Shown piece by piece: positions 6,625 through 16,100 of a stretch of DNA of 45,273 nt. Every line of letters starts with the position of its first letter. Position 1 is the first letter of the stretch. The notes under the pieces are model-generated. The model saw nothing but the letters and a program-made list of their open reading frames with translations, did not search any database and had not been told where the DNA came from. The stretch spans positions 1 through 45,273 of IMG/VR virus record IMGVR_UViG_3300050821_005745. One strand, given 5' to 3'. This DNA comes from a virus. The translations under genes and the position numbers were made by a program.

Positions 6625-7284
6625 TCACATGATGAAACCAGCGATGTTGACTGTAGCTGGTGCAGTCCGCTGGAACGCCAACGCGATCTGGAAGCCGAAG
6701 CACGAACCGATGTCGATGGTGTGGCTTCCTGATGCCCCGATGTCCGCTTTCCAGTAGTCGGTCACGCCGCCCGCGAACGGCGGGGACAGCGTGGTGGAGC
6801 TTTGCAGGAGCGTGAAACCGGACGGCGTCGTTGCGCCGGAGTCAATGGTTCCCGTGAAGACATAGACGAATTCGTGGTTGAACCCCGTGGTGAGGGTTGC
6901 CGTGTTGTCAGAGCCAAGGCTCTGCATCGTCGTCGTGGCGTCGTATGCGCCAAGTCCGGAGACTTCGTAAATCTGAACAGCCTGAAGCGCCCCGCTCGAT
7001 GCACCGCTCGTCGATACTGTCGTCTGGGCTGAAGTCACGGGGCAGAAGGCGACCGTGCCGTTCACGAAGTAGTTGGTTCCCGCGCTCGTGAAGTAGCCGT
7101 AGTTGCTCGAACCTATCGTGTAGGTGTTCCCGCCGTCCGTGACGGTCAACCCTGAGAAGACGAACGGTGAGTTGTCAGAGCCTACCCCCATACCCACGAT
7201 GATCGTGTTCCCAATGGTCACCGGATTGGTGAACGTTGCGGATGTTCCGCTGTTCTTAGCCTGCTGTACGATCAACGGTGCCAT
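6625..7284 (-). CDS. Virion or fibre-associated hypothetical protein
   Basis: Protein of 219 residues rich in Gly, Ser, Thr and Val, reading as an extended beta structure (GNTIIVGMGVGSDNSPFVFSG, GGNTYTIGSSNYGYFTSAGTNYF). This composition is typical of phage tail-fibre-associated or surface proteins. The ATG at 7284 lies just after the upstream stop (7287-7289). The frame is open for a further 525 bp upstream, but that part is antisense-type composition overlapping the real gene 7287-8045. Likely a receptor-binding accessory, inferred from position after the spike genes. Confidence 0.7.
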   Translation of the reverse strand: MAPLIVQQAKNSGTSATFTNPVTIGNTIIVGMGVGSDNSPFVFSGLTVTDGGNTYTIGSSNYGYFTSAGTNYFVNGTVAFCPVTSAQTTVSTSGASSGALQAVQIYEVSGLGAYDATTTMQSLGSDNTATLTTGFNHEFVYVFTGTIDSGATTPSGFTLLQSSTTLSPPFAGGVTDYWKADIGASGSHTIDIGSCFGFQIALAFQRTAPATVNIAGFIM

Positions 7285-7286
7285 GG

Positions 7287-8045
7287 TTAGTATTCCAGAG
7301 CCGTAACCCATGCGTACTGCGTGGCAGTCGAAGCATTGGTGTTGAAGCTGACAAAGTCCCCAGCGTTCATCGAAATGCTGTTTTGAATGGAGGGTGAATT
7401 CCAAAAGGTTCCCGTACTTACGGTTGCGGCGGCCCCATACAGATTGGTCGCACCTGCCGATCCCCCGTTCGGGACGATGTTCAACTTCGTGGTACGAGAC
7501 GACCCGGAGCCGTTGAAGTACGCAAGGATGGCTGCCGATGACTGCGGGTTTTGAGACGTAAGAAGCATCCCTGTTTTCCCGCTTGTCACCGTGTAGATCG
7601 TGTTGTCTCCGTTGGCGACAGTCAGAAGCTTGCTCGACTTGAGTCCGTTCGTGTTGTCGAATTCGATGATGAACGGCCAAACGTTGAAAGGCTGTGCGCT
7701 GACGTTTATGCCAAACTGTTCTCCAGCCTCTCCGACATAGGGTACGATCAACTGCTTCTGAATGGTCGTGACCGTTGAAGTGGATGTCACGGTACTTGCC
7801 TGAAACCACGTGCTCGAAGAGTTGAAGATGGCGTAGTTTGACGAAGACCCTGCGTTGTAGTTGTACCCAGAGTAGCCGAAGTAAATTGCTCGTCTGTTGG
7901 AGGGAACCGTGTAGAGACTAACGTTTCCCGTGCTTGTGACGTTCTGGAACCCGCTGACGTACTTCGGATTCGTGAGGAACGGCAGAAACATAAACGGCTG
8001 CCCCGTTGCACCACCACCGCCTGCACCGCCTGCAAAGAGTTGCAT
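7287..8045 (-). CDS. Putative tail fibre or surface protein
   Basis: Protein of 252 residues with a glycine-rich start (MQLFAGGAGGGGATGQ) and a beta-rich body with many Ser, Thr, Asn and aromatic residues (YFGYSGYNYNAGSSSNYAIFN). It ends TQYAWVTALEY. The start codon overlaps the stop of the 704-residue spike protein, so the two are probably co-translated. Composition and position suggest a virion surface component. No named family is recognised. Confidence 0.7.
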   Translation of the reverse strand: MQLFAGGAGGGGATGQPFMFLPFLTNPKYVSGFQNVTSTGNVSLYTVPSNRRAIYFGYSGYNYNAGSSSNYAIFNSSSTWFQASTVTSTSTVTTIQKQLIVPYVGEAGEQFGINVSAQPFNVWPFIIEFDNTNGLKSSKLLTVANGDNTIYTVTSGKTGMLLTSQNPQSSAAILAYFNGSGSSRTTKLNIVPNGGSAGATNLYGAAATVSTGTFWNSPSIQNSISMNAGDFVSFNTNASTATQYAWVTALEY

Positions 8046-10159
8046 TAGTTGTATACCTCCAAGAAGCTCACGGTCTGGGTGCTTGATGCCACGATGCCGT
8101 AGATTTGGACGTTGGCAGGGATGACGACGAACGCGCCCTTAGTGCCAGGCAGGAGCAGCCCGGTCGAAGTCGTCACGCTTGCGTCACCGATAAAAACGTC
8201 GGTCGTTCCGCTGTTCGTGATGATGACGCCGCGACGTGCTGTACGTGCGGAGACAATCGAAGTCGCGGTGCTTGCTACTGACACCTGACCATAGCCAATG
8301 TTCGGAGCGCCCTGCTCCGTGGTCAAAAGCTGGTTGTCAATCGAGTTGATGCCGTTGCCGGAGTTGTCCTGCAACTGCGCCTTCGTATTGAAGTTCGCGG
8401 CGGTCGGCGAGTATGCGATGACTGAAGCCACTGGATCGTAGTCCAGCAGTGCGTAGTTGATCGCGACGGAGTGACCCGATCCGGTCAACGTCGTGCTGAC
8501 CTTGACGCGGAGCGACTGCCATCCCTTGGACGAAATCAGGAAGTATTTGTTGGTGCCGCTGACCAGCGTGTACGGGAGCGCGATCTGCGCCTGAGACGTG
8601 GAAGTCGGGTCGAGCACGGCATCGGCTGGAACTGTGACCCAAACGCTGTTGTCGAAGCTAACTTCGAAAGTGATCGCACCTGCGCTGATCGTCCCGGTTG
8701 GAACAATCTCCACGAGAGCGGCTTCATAGCCTGCTGCTGCGAAAACGTTCTGCGTCGAGCCTGATGTGTCGTTGGAGTTGCCTGCGCTGATGGTCGTCAG
8801 CGTGGCGAGGGTGACGCCGTTCTGCGTTGACACAGACCACGACCCGGACTGCGCGGCTTGGGTTGCAAACGTCCCAGCATTGGTGACAGCCTGCGACGCA
8901 GGATTCTGTTCCATGTAGGAAATCTGCTTGAGAACCTGCATGATCGAAATCGCGGTCGTATCGGTCGCGGTCGATTTCGCGTCAGCCTTGGAACCCAGCG
9001 TAGTGTTAGCGCCGTCCGCTTCAGTTGCCTGCACAGCGAATGTTCCGGCGTTCGTGACAGCACGTGAAGCAGGGTTCTGCTCCATGTAGGAAATCTCTTT
9101 GAGAACCTGCATCGCGGTGACGGATGTCGAATCCGTAGCCGTGCTCTTGGCATCGGTCTTGGAACCGAAGGTCACGTCCTGTCCGTCTGCGATGGAGGTA
9201 GGCTGCGTGACAGCCGAGCCGTCAACCTTAAAGGCGTTCGTGTTCTGAGGTTGGTCGGTTGCAAGAACCACGCGCAGCGTGCCTGCGTCATGGCTTCCGT
9301 TGTTCGTAGAAACTGTGGTGCCGTTCCACTGCGCGACATTGTCGGTCGTGGAGAACGTCCCGCTGATGCTTCCGGTGAAAATCTGCATCGACGGCAGGGT
9401 CGTGAGGCAGTGACCGACTGTGACTGTGCCAGAGCCGCTGATCGTGCCGCTCAAGCGGACACGGAAATACGGCGCGTTGAGCGCGAATGAGAAAGCGATG
9501 TAGGTGCTTGCGACCAGCGTGTACGAAGGCCCAATGATCGTGGTGCTGCCTTGCTGCACACCCTGCACGCCGTACCAATTGCTGTTGTCATTGGACGCTT
9601 CGAAGATCACGGTTCCCGCTGTGATCGTCGAGCCTTGGTTCAAGGTGACGAGGATCGTGCTATATCCGGTGAGGTTGTTGAGAAGGGTGACAGCGGTGTT
9701 GGCGGTCGTGGATGAAGTCCACGATGCGTCGGACGTGGCGGACGTGCCGTAGTTCCCGGTCGGGATCAGACCGTTTACGCCGTTGCTGACGACAGCGTTG
9801 GCGTTGTACTCGGCGATATTGATCCAGCCGCCTCCGTTGGAGTCCACTTTCCATACACGGAGATGGGAACCGTCCCAGCCGCCGATGAGAACAGGATTGG
9901 CTTCAGTAGCGGAGCCGTCAGCGTAGAGACCCTGGACGAGCGGGTCGCCTGGCACCCAGTTGGCACCGTCGAAGATTTGAATCTGTCCCGCGCTTGATCC
10001 AGCAGTCGCGGGTTGCCCCGTGATGTTGGTGTCGGTGTAATTCTTCGTCGTCAGGTCAGACGATGCTGATGGGTCTGCCGAGAAATAGGTATCCCCAGAC
10101 GCACCTTCACTGATGCGCCCCGACGATGCGTCCCGCTTGAGAATTCGCTTCTGTGCCAT
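8045..10159 (-). CDS. Tail spike or fibre protein with internal repeats
   Basis: Structural protein of 704 residues, probably receptor-binding. It opens with LKRDASSG, a motif shared with the 170-residue protein upstream and likely to attach it to the virion. The body is beta-rich. Around residues 320-435 it contains two copies of a module of about 55 residues (TFGSKTDAKSTATDSTSV and MQVLKEISYMEQNPAS in copy one; TLGSKADAKSTATDTTAI and MQVLKQISYMEQNPAS in copy two), each ending VTNAGTFA. The C-terminal part resembles beta-sandwich domains (NDTSGSTQNVFAAAGYEAALVEI). AGAGG lies just before the ATG. Function inferred from composition and context. Confidence 0.75.
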   Translation of the reverse strand: MAQKRILKRDASSGRISEGASGDTYFSADPSASSDLTTKNYTDTNITGQPATAGSSAGQIQIFDGANWVPGDPLVQGLYADGSATEANPVLIGGWDGSHLRVWKVDSNGGGWINIAEYNANAVVSNGVNGLIPTGNYGTSATSDASWTSSTTANTAVTLLNNLTGYSTILVTLNQGSTITAGTVIFEASNDNSNWYGVQGVQQGSTTIIGPSYTLVASTYIAFSFALNAPYFRVRLSGTISGSGTVTVGHCLTTLPSMQIFTGSISGTFSTTDNVAQWNGTTVSTNNGSHDAGTLRVVLATDQPQNTNAFKVDGSAVTQPTSIADGQDVTFGSKTDAKSTATDSTSVTAMQVLKEISYMEQNPASRAVTNAGTFAVQATEADGANTTLGSKADAKSTATDTTAISIMQVLKQISYMEQNPASQAVTNAGTFATQAAQSGSWSVSTQNGVTLATLTTISAGNSNDTSGSTQNVFAAAGYEAALVEIVPTGTISAGAITFEVSFDNSVWVTVPADAVLDPTSTSQAQIALPYTLVSGTNKYFLISSKGWQSLRVKVSTTLTGSGHSVAINYALLDYDPVASVIAYSPTAANFNTKAQLQDNSGNGINSIDNQLLTTEQGAPNIGYGQVSVASTATSIVSARTARRGVIITNSGTTDVFIGDASVTTSTGLLLPGTKGAFVVIPANVQIYGIVASSTQTVSFLEVYN
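8860..9200 (-). repeat. Two tandem module copies inside the spike gene
   Basis: The DNA at about 8860-9027 and 9030-9196 encodes the two repeated modules. Short identical runs such as tccatgtaggaaatct and gagaacctgcat appear in both, with diverged DNA between them. The duplication is old enough to have acquired many silent changes but keeps the protein pattern. Confidence 0.85.
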
Positions 10160-10234
10160 AACCTCTGCTCCCTGCTAATCCGTGCAGGGCAGGTGATACT
10201 GGCGCTGCCCAACCGCCTTGACACTTGAAACGCT

Positions 10235-10747
10235 TTAGCTTGCGAGGATGATCGCGTCTTCGATGTTTGACTCGATAGCGGTCGTGCTCACAGCAGTTCC
10301 GAGGAACTGAGCGAGAACACCAGCGCCCGTGGGCACTGTCAGTGTCACGCCGCCTGCGGTGCTCTTGTCGCCGTAGTAGCGACCACCGACAGTCAGCGAT
10401 GACTGCTGCGTGTTCGTTCCGCCGTCGTAGTACGTCGCGGTCTGAGTCGTGGTGTACGAAGCAAGCACGAATCCGATTGCTTGGTTTCCACCGCTCGACC
10501 ACACCGCGTTGAACAGCGTCGGAACTGCCGGAGAGCCGCTCAGCTTGACGTAGACGTACGCGCCTGCGCTGATGTTCTCCCCTGCGACTGCTGTCGATGC
10601 ACCGGATGCCGGAAGCAGCGAAGGGTCGATTGTCCCGCCCGATGTCGTCGATACGACGACTTCAGCCGCAGGCCCAACCTCTGTGGTGATGACTTCCGCG
10701 ACGAAGCCAGATGTTGCGTCGCGCTTGAGATACTTTGGTGCTGCCAT
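10235..10747 (-). CDS. Virion structural protein with LKRDATSG N-terminus
   Basis: Protein of 170 residues opening MAAPKYLKRDATSGFVAE, closely parallel to the start of the downstream 704-residue spike (MAQKRILKRDASSGRISE). The remainder is beta-rich (AVAGENISAGAYVYVKLSG, QQSSLTVGGRYYGDKSTAGGVTLTV) and resembles small capsid-cement or fibre-adaptor proteins, though I cannot name the family. A strong AAGGAG precedes the ATG. It sits between a fibre-like protein and the spike, so a tail-tip or fibre role is more likely than capsid decoration. Confidence 0.7.
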   Translation of the reverse strand: MAAPKYLKRDATSGFVAEVITTEVGPAAEVVVSTTSGGTIDPSLLPASGASTAVAGENISAGAYVYVKLSGSPAVPTLFNAVWSSGGNQAIGFVLASYTTTQTATYYDGGTNTQQSSLTVGGRYYGDKSTAGGVTLTVPTGAGVLAQFLGTAVSTTAIESNIEDAIILAS

Positions 10748-10757
10748 GTGATGCTCC

Positions 10758-11285
10758 TTATGCCGTCAGAATCGGTAGACCGATCTGGGCTTCAAGTTTT
10801 GAGGCGGACAACGCCACACCAAGCGGTAGCTCGAAAGCACCCGCGTTGGGTGTCTGGACGAGCGCCCCGCTCGTGCCAAGGTAAACTCTTACGCCGGGAG
10901 TGAACAAAAACCCGGCATTGTCAATCTCTCCCATTTGCACGACCGTCAGGCTGTTTCCTGTGGTCGCGCTGGTGATTGCGATCCCGACGATGCGACCAGC
11001 ATCAGCCGTGTTCCCTGCGTCGGCAATGTAGGCAAGACCGTCAGCATGGACGGCTACCGCCTGATAAGCGTTCACGTTCTGCCCCACCGTCATGTTCAGG
11101 ACGACAGCAGTCGCGTCAGCAGTGAAGCTTGCATTGACCGAAACCATAGGCGAAGAAAGCCCAGCACCAATGAAAAGTTCGTGTGTATCCGTGCAGAAGT
11201 AAGGGCGTCCCGGCTCGAAAGCGTTGGGAGGCAGAGGAAGGTTCGCTTTTAGTCCGCGTGCGATGCGGAGCTTAGTGATTGGCAT
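10758..11285 (-). CDS. Tail fibre-like protein
   Basis: Protein of 175 residues. Its N-terminus (KLRIARGLKANLPLPPNAFEPGRPYFCTDTHELFIGAG) follows the pattern of many phage fibre N-termini, in which a polar helix is followed by G-E/R-P-x-F-x-T-D-T-x-E-L-(Y/F)-I-G. The rest is a beta-rich domain similar in style to the next protein (TVGQNVNAYQAVAVHADG, GVRVYLGTSGALVQTP). The ATG at 11285 is preferred over one 48 bp upstream because GAGGGGA precedes it. A promoter-like element with a palindromic spacer lies about 65 bp upstream, so this gene may head its own transcript for the receptor-binding genes. Confidence 0.7.
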   Translation of the reverse strand: MPITKLRIARGLKANLPLPPNAFEPGRPYFCTDTHELFIGAGLSSPMVSVNASFTADATAVVLNMTVGQNVNAYQAVAVHADGLAYIADAGNTADAGRIVGIAITSATTGNSLTVVQMGEIDNAGFLFTPGVRVYLGTSGALVQTPNAGAFELPLGVALSASKLEAQIGLPILTA

Positions 11286-11350
11286 GTAGGTTCCCCTCGC
11301 CCGCAAGTCCAGCGCCGCCATAGCGCCGTGCATGGCATTCGGTTCAATGT

Positions 11351-11380
11351 CTAATACGGTGTGGCGAAACGTTTCGTCAG
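11351..11380 (-). promoter_or_regulatory. Promoter-like element with palindromic spacer, copy 1
   Basis: Minus strand: CTGACG (11375-11380), an 18-bp spacer containing the perfect palindrome CGAAACGTTTCG (11365-11376), then TATTAG (11351-11356). It matches 25 of 31 bases of the element at 30808-30837 before the capsid gene. It overlaps the stop of the gene upstream and precedes the fibre-spike block. Confidence 0.5.
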
Positions 11381-12027
11381 AATTTGTGACCGAGAGCGAT
11401 TCCGATCCCGATCCCGATGCCCACGGACTTGAACGTCCCTCCGACGCGGTGCCAGAACGACTTGGGCTTCTTCAAGGCTTTGATTTCGTCATCTTTTAAG
11501 GCAATTTGCTTGGTCTGGTCAGCGATGGTGGACTCATCCTTGGCGGTGATGTCCTTCTGGTCTTTCAGGTCAGCTTGGCAGACAAGATTATTTTGTTGAG
11601 CGATGAGACCGTCCGAGACAGCTTGGAACAGAGGTTGGACATCTGCAACAGGCAGCCGCCAATCTGGCGTACCCGGAAGTGAGACGATTGGTTCAGGGAG
11701 CTTGGCTTCCGTTTGTAAGACTTGGACTTGCTGCGGCGGCGTGACCGCCTGCTGCTTCGCTTTGACAAGCTGCGCGATGATCGTGGCATTCTGTGCATCC
11801 CTTGCCGTCATCTGAGTCTTCAGATCGGCGATAGCTGCGTTGTTCGCTTGGATGTCGGTCTGGAGTACCTTGACCTGCTGCTCTGCGACCGCGACCTTCT
11901 GGTCGGCAAGCAGGCGTGCGTCATGCTCTCCGAGATAAGCATGGATGCCGACGAGACCCACGCTCACGAGGATCACCCACGCGAGGTGGTGCATCACGAA
12001 AGTCTTTGCCACGTCAGCGATGCCCAT
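11377..12027 (-). CDS. Membrane-anchored coiled-coil protein, spanin-like
   Basis: Protein of 216 residues with an N-terminal membrane segment (HHLAWVILVSVGLVGIHAYLG, about 13-33) and a long helical coiled coil (VAVAEQQVKVLQTDIQANNAAIADLKTQMTARD). A proline-rich hinge follows, then a second charged helix (QIALKDDEIKALKKPKSFWHRV) and a glycine-isoleucine tail (GIGIGIGIALG). Inner-membrane spanins and phage lysis accessory proteins have this plan, but the genes around it are tail-tip and fibre genes. No outer-membrane partner with a lipobox is visible. The ATG overlaps the upstream stop (TAATG). Role in host-envelope disruption is inferred. Confidence 0.65.
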   Translation of the reverse strand: MGIADVAKTFVMHHLAWVILVSVGLVGIHAYLGEHDARLLADQKVAVAEQQVKVLQTDIQANNAAIADLKTQMTARDAQNATIIAQLVKAKQQAVTPPQQVQVLQTEAKLPEPIVSLPGTPDWRLPVADVQPLFQAVSDGLIAQQNNLVCQADLKDQKDITAKDESTIADQTKQIALKDDEIKALKKPKSFWHRVGGTFKSVGIGIGIGIALGHKF

Positions 12028-12617
12028 TACCAAGAACCGCCGATGGCGACACGCGCCCAGAAGTTCGTCGCGGTGCAGACATAGAGATAGCTGCCGTCGT
12101 AGGCAAGCTGCCCGGCGATGCCGTTCGATGTGTTGTGAGCAGGCGCAGCGACCCAGATAGCTTCATCCGGTGAGAGCGCGGTCAGAGGGATCACATCGGT
12201 GCCGTCGCAGTACAGAATCCAGTAATCGCTTGGCACGAACGGGGAAACAGACCCAAGGTTCGGGATGCCGACGACTTCGCCGGGGATGAACGGGCTTGAT
12301 GGTTCCCGCACTTCGAAGATCAGATTGTGTCCGCCCGTGGTTTGGTTGGAGACGATGTACAGCTTCTCCACTCCTGCGGGTAGGATGATGCTGCGGTCTT
12401 GAGTTAGCGCCCCTGTGAAGACGAAGACCATGTTGTAGCGTGCTTCGGACGAGACCGGGGGACTGTCGGCGAGTGCATAGTCCGCGTCAGACATGACGTG
12501 CGAAAGCTGGTTCGTCAACGCTTGGTCAAGCTGGTCGAACGCGGCGTTTGCCGTGACTTCCTTCGAGGCTTGGTTCGACGCGATGTGTGCAATGCCGAGA
12601 TTTGGTGTACCGCTCAT
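12027..12617 (-). CDS. Tail protein with DUF2793-like N-terminus
   Basis: Protein of 196 residues. The first 40 residues (GTPNLGIAHIASNQASKEVTANAAFDQLDQALTNQL) follow the pattern of the DUF2793 phage family (NLGLP-I--AQAQKEVTHNEAL-RLDALV), found near tail-tip genes. The remainder is beta-rich with a final segment YDGSYLYVCTATNFWARVAIGGSW, typical of a surface-exposed domain. It lies between a glycosyltransferase-like gene and the spanin-like gene. It probably has a baseplate or receptor role. Confidence 0.6.
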   Translation of the reverse strand: MSGTPNLGIAHIASNQASKEVTANAAFDQLDQALTNQLSHVMSDADYALADSPPVSSEARYNMVFVFTGALTQDRSIILPAGVEKLYIVSNQTTGGHNLIFEVREPSSPFIPGEVVGIPNLGSVSPFVPSDYWILYCDGTDVIPLTALSPDEAIWVAAPAHNTSNGIAGQLAYDGSYLYVCTATNFWARVAIGGSW

Positions 12618-12626
12618 ACTTGCTCC

Positions 12627-13196
12627 TTATGAAACTCTTGGGTGGATGAAGGCGTGCTGCTTCGGATCGTAGGGACTCTGCGTGTGCTGCATCCACACCT
12701 CGTGCCAACGCTCCATCTTGATTCCCAGCCGCTTGCAGACATCCGCGAAAATCTTGTCCTGATATGAAACCGTCTCGCCGTTCCACTTATAGGTGTACTC
12801 AGGCGTCTTGTACTTCTCGTCCAGCAACAGCTTCGAATCCACGATCTGCTGCGCTGCTTTCCTGCTCACTCCGAACGTTCCGCCGTGGCACTGCGTCGAG
12901 CCGTCCATGTACGTCAGGATCGAGCCGAACACATCGGCGGTCGGGAACGACGCCGCTGCCCGTGTGACCTGAATGTCGGGGTCGATCTTGATGATCGGAT
13001 CGCCGCCGACGTTGAGAGCCGTCGTCAGCCAACGCTGCGTCCACCCCCCGCCGTGCTCCATGACCTTGAGCCGTGGGTTGTCTTCGATCATCACGTTCAT
13101 GTCAGCGCCGAGTTTGGCAAGCTGGGCGGCAAGCTTCAACGCCTGCGGCTGGTTCTGGTAGTAGTTGATGACAAACGTCGCTTTCATCACGCTCAT
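12627..13196 (-). CDS. Glycosyltransferase-like protein (GT-A fold)
   Basis: Protein of 189 residues with features of a nucleotide-sugar glycosyltransferase. It has an N-terminal beta-strand (KATFVINYYQNQPQALKLAAQL), a DxD-type motif in IIKIDPDIQV (about residues 68-77), and the segment YMDGSTQCHGGTFGVSRKAAQQIV resembling the acceptor loop of small GT-A enzymes. Metal-dependent transfer of a sugar to a virion protein or host glycan is possible. Its ATG overlaps the stop of the 1562-residue tip gene by 4 bp, which suggests it acts on tip or fibre proteins. The substrate is unknown. Confidence 0.65.
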   Translation of the reverse strand: MSVMKATFVINYYQNQPQALKLAAQLAKLGADMNVMIEDNPRLKVMEHGGGWTQRWLTTALNVGGDPIIKIDPDIQVTRAAASFPTADVFGSILTYMDGSTQCHGGTFGVSRKAAQQIVDSKLLLDEKYKTPEYTYKWNGETVSYQDKIFADVCKRLGIKMERWHEVWMQHTQSPYDPKQHAFIHPRVS

Positions 13197-16100
13197 ACGG
13201 TTGCCGTCCCCGGAAAGCCTCGTCCGACTTCGGTGCTGATCTGATACACATTTACCAATACTGCGGGCTGCGTCGATCCGAAGTCGGTCGTCTGGTCTGC
13301 TGCGCTGTAGGCCGTTTCAGGGTTCCCGTTCGCGTCGTAGGTGCCCGGCGTCCAACTGATCGTGCGGACTACCGACTCGGAGTGAGCAATCTCCGGGCTG
13401 TCTGTGATCGCTCCCGTCATCCAGACTGCGTGGACGATCATCTTCACGCCGCCCGTTCCGCCTGTGTGTTGGCAGACGATGTTCATGTCCACCCCCATAG
13501 AGCCGAACTGGGTCGCGCCGTAGTGAGCGATGGTTCTTGCGACTGGCCCTGCGCCCATGGACGCTGAGGCAAGGACAGTCGGCAAACCACCGACTGGAAT
13601 CGAGAGGGAGATTTCCCAAGCTGGAAGGGTCTGACCGGGATCGCTCAAGTCGTTCTGGACAATCTCGTAGTCCACGTAAAGGTCGAATGCTCCGAAGCAC
13701 GACGCACCAGACACAGTTTCCGAGGCGATGTCGCCCGTCGCACCCTGACCGCTGAGGGTGACCGGAGCTTGCCCGGCGATTGGCAACAGCAGGTTGTTAG
13801 GATTCGTGACAAGACCGTTGCCTGCGCCGCCCACGCTTTGCTGAGTAAAGAGGTAGTAGTTGTTTACCGCCTTGAGGATTTCGATGTCGTACTGCTCCGA
13901 ATCTTCGTTGAGCGGTACGTTGCCTGTGTTGTTGAGCCAGTCACCCGCGTAGCGCGTGCGGCGCGTCCAACCGATGGTAAGGTTGCCGCTCATGTCGCGG
14001 GTTCCGCCGATGTTCACCGGGAAGGCGGGCTTCAGGTCGTTCGCCAGGATAGTCAGGTCGGTGTCCGGCACGGTTGTAATGTCTGCGCCGACAGTCACGC
14101 CACGGTAGAAGCGTTCCAAGTCGATCAGCGACAGCGGAGACGTTTCGCGCCTCATGCCCGTGGTCGGATCGAATCCGATTTCCTGCGCCTGAGGGAAACT
14201 CAACTCGGCAAGGAAAATAGTCTGGGTGGTGGAGGGAGTGAAATTAAGCAGGACAGTGTCCGTCCCCGCGACGAGCGGCTTCGTGTTCGTTGCAAGGAAT
14301 CCGGCGAGATAGACGCCCTGATCAAGCAAGTGGCTAACGAGACCCAAAGGCTTGTACTGATTTCCCTGCGTGTCCGAAACAGTGATGGCTGTCGGGAGAC
14401 CGCCGCCAACGTCTCCGCAGACGAGAACCAGCAAGGGGTTGTTTTCCCTCGTGGGGCTGGTGAACGCGGGATTCGTGATGGCTGACGCATCTTTGGTCTG
14501 CACGATGGTCGGCGGATACTTGAACAGGATCATCATGCTTGCCCAGTCGTAAGGCCCACCGTGAGGCGCGTTGTAGTCAACGTCGAAAGACTGCGGCGTC
14601 GTGTCCGTCAAGGCTTTCGTGTAGATAGCGGCGCTCTGGTCGCTGGTGGGGCTACCCATCTGATGGAAGAACGTCCAACCCGGAGTTGACCCCGAGACGG
14701 TCGAGTCGGAGAAGAACGGGGCGACGATAGCCAATGCGTACTCGCCTGAATTCGTCGGCGTGCCCGAGATGTGCGCGATTATTCCAGCGCCATCCTCAGC
14801 GAAAGGATTGTCGAGAACCGCGCCGTGCCCGTAGGCGAACTGCTCGGTGTTGCGGCGTCCGCGAAGTAGGCGGCTGAGCGTGTAGCGACCCGGCGATGTC
14901 TGCGTCGCGTTCACGTATTGCACGACTTCGTTACCGACGATCAGGACGTTGGCTCCGTTGAGCACGTTCAGGTCGGTCGTCCCGGCGAAGACGAAATTCT
15001 TCGAGTCGGCGACGGTGATGTCGATGGTGTTGACGTTATCCCACGTCCAGAGATTCGGCGGATCGCCAAGCGTGTTGTTCAACTGCCCGTACCACACACG
15101 CGCCGTGGACGAATCCACGGAGTCGAAGTTGGTGTCATCGCTACTGCGGTAGAGCACGCCGCCGACCCAGCGAGAGTCAGCCGCGCTCATGCCCATGTAG
15201 TAGCCTGTCTGGCTGCGGTCTGCGACGGCATCCGAATCCTGCAAGTAAGGCAAGTCGCGCAGGAACAGGAACGTCGGGAATAGCGGAATCGGGTTTTGGG
15301 TCGTGATGCCTGCGTCAACTCCAGCGACAGTCACCGCCGTGTAGTTATTCGGGTCTTCGCTCACGCCCTGAATCTGCATCCCGTAGTTCACACCGATAGT
15401 GTTTCCAGTGATGCGCATCGAGTAGGTCACGCCTTGGTAGACGAATTCGACAACGTCGGCGGGGTCGATGACCATGTAACTCGGACGGAATAGGTTGAAT
15501 GCCCACGGCTTGCGTTCCAGCCATGCGAGGTAGAGCGCCTTCTCTGCTATCTGCCGGGCGAAGGTCGAGTCGAGCACCATCGGAAGGTTCATGGTGAGCG
15601 CCTGCTTGGTCTTGACCGTGCGCGATGAACGCGCCTTGTGTTGCTTGTTCTGCTGCCAGTCGATGGTCGGATCGACGTACACGATGTCCACGAAGCGCGG
15701 AAGCTCCTGCGGCATGACCTGCGTCTCGATCAGCTTTGCCTTGTCGGCTTCCAGACCAAGATCGTTCTCAGGGATCGTCAGGACGGAAGGATTCTGTCCG
15801 CGTGGAATGAAGTGCAGGACGAAGTCCGACTCCACCACGTCGAGGAAGAACGCAGCCATCAAATTTTGCAGAGCAGACTTCGCGTCCACCTGCGATGTGA
15901 GCAGATAGCCTTCGACGTACTCGGTCGCTGCTTCGGTCAACGTGATCAGGAACGCCGGGCTGCCGATGTATTCGTAGGCGACCATCAGGTAGCCGTCGCT
16001 TGCCGGAGCTTTGTATGCAATTCCAGCCCAAGGCGAGTAACTCGCAATACTGCGGTTGCGGCCGTTGCGAAGCTGCTGAGTGGGCGGATCGGGCACACCA

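Noticed and set aside
11377-12027. Calling the coiled-coil membrane protein a definite inner spanin
   Set aside because: No lipobox-bearing outer partner is found nearby and the neighbours are fibre genes, so only a spanin-like description is given.
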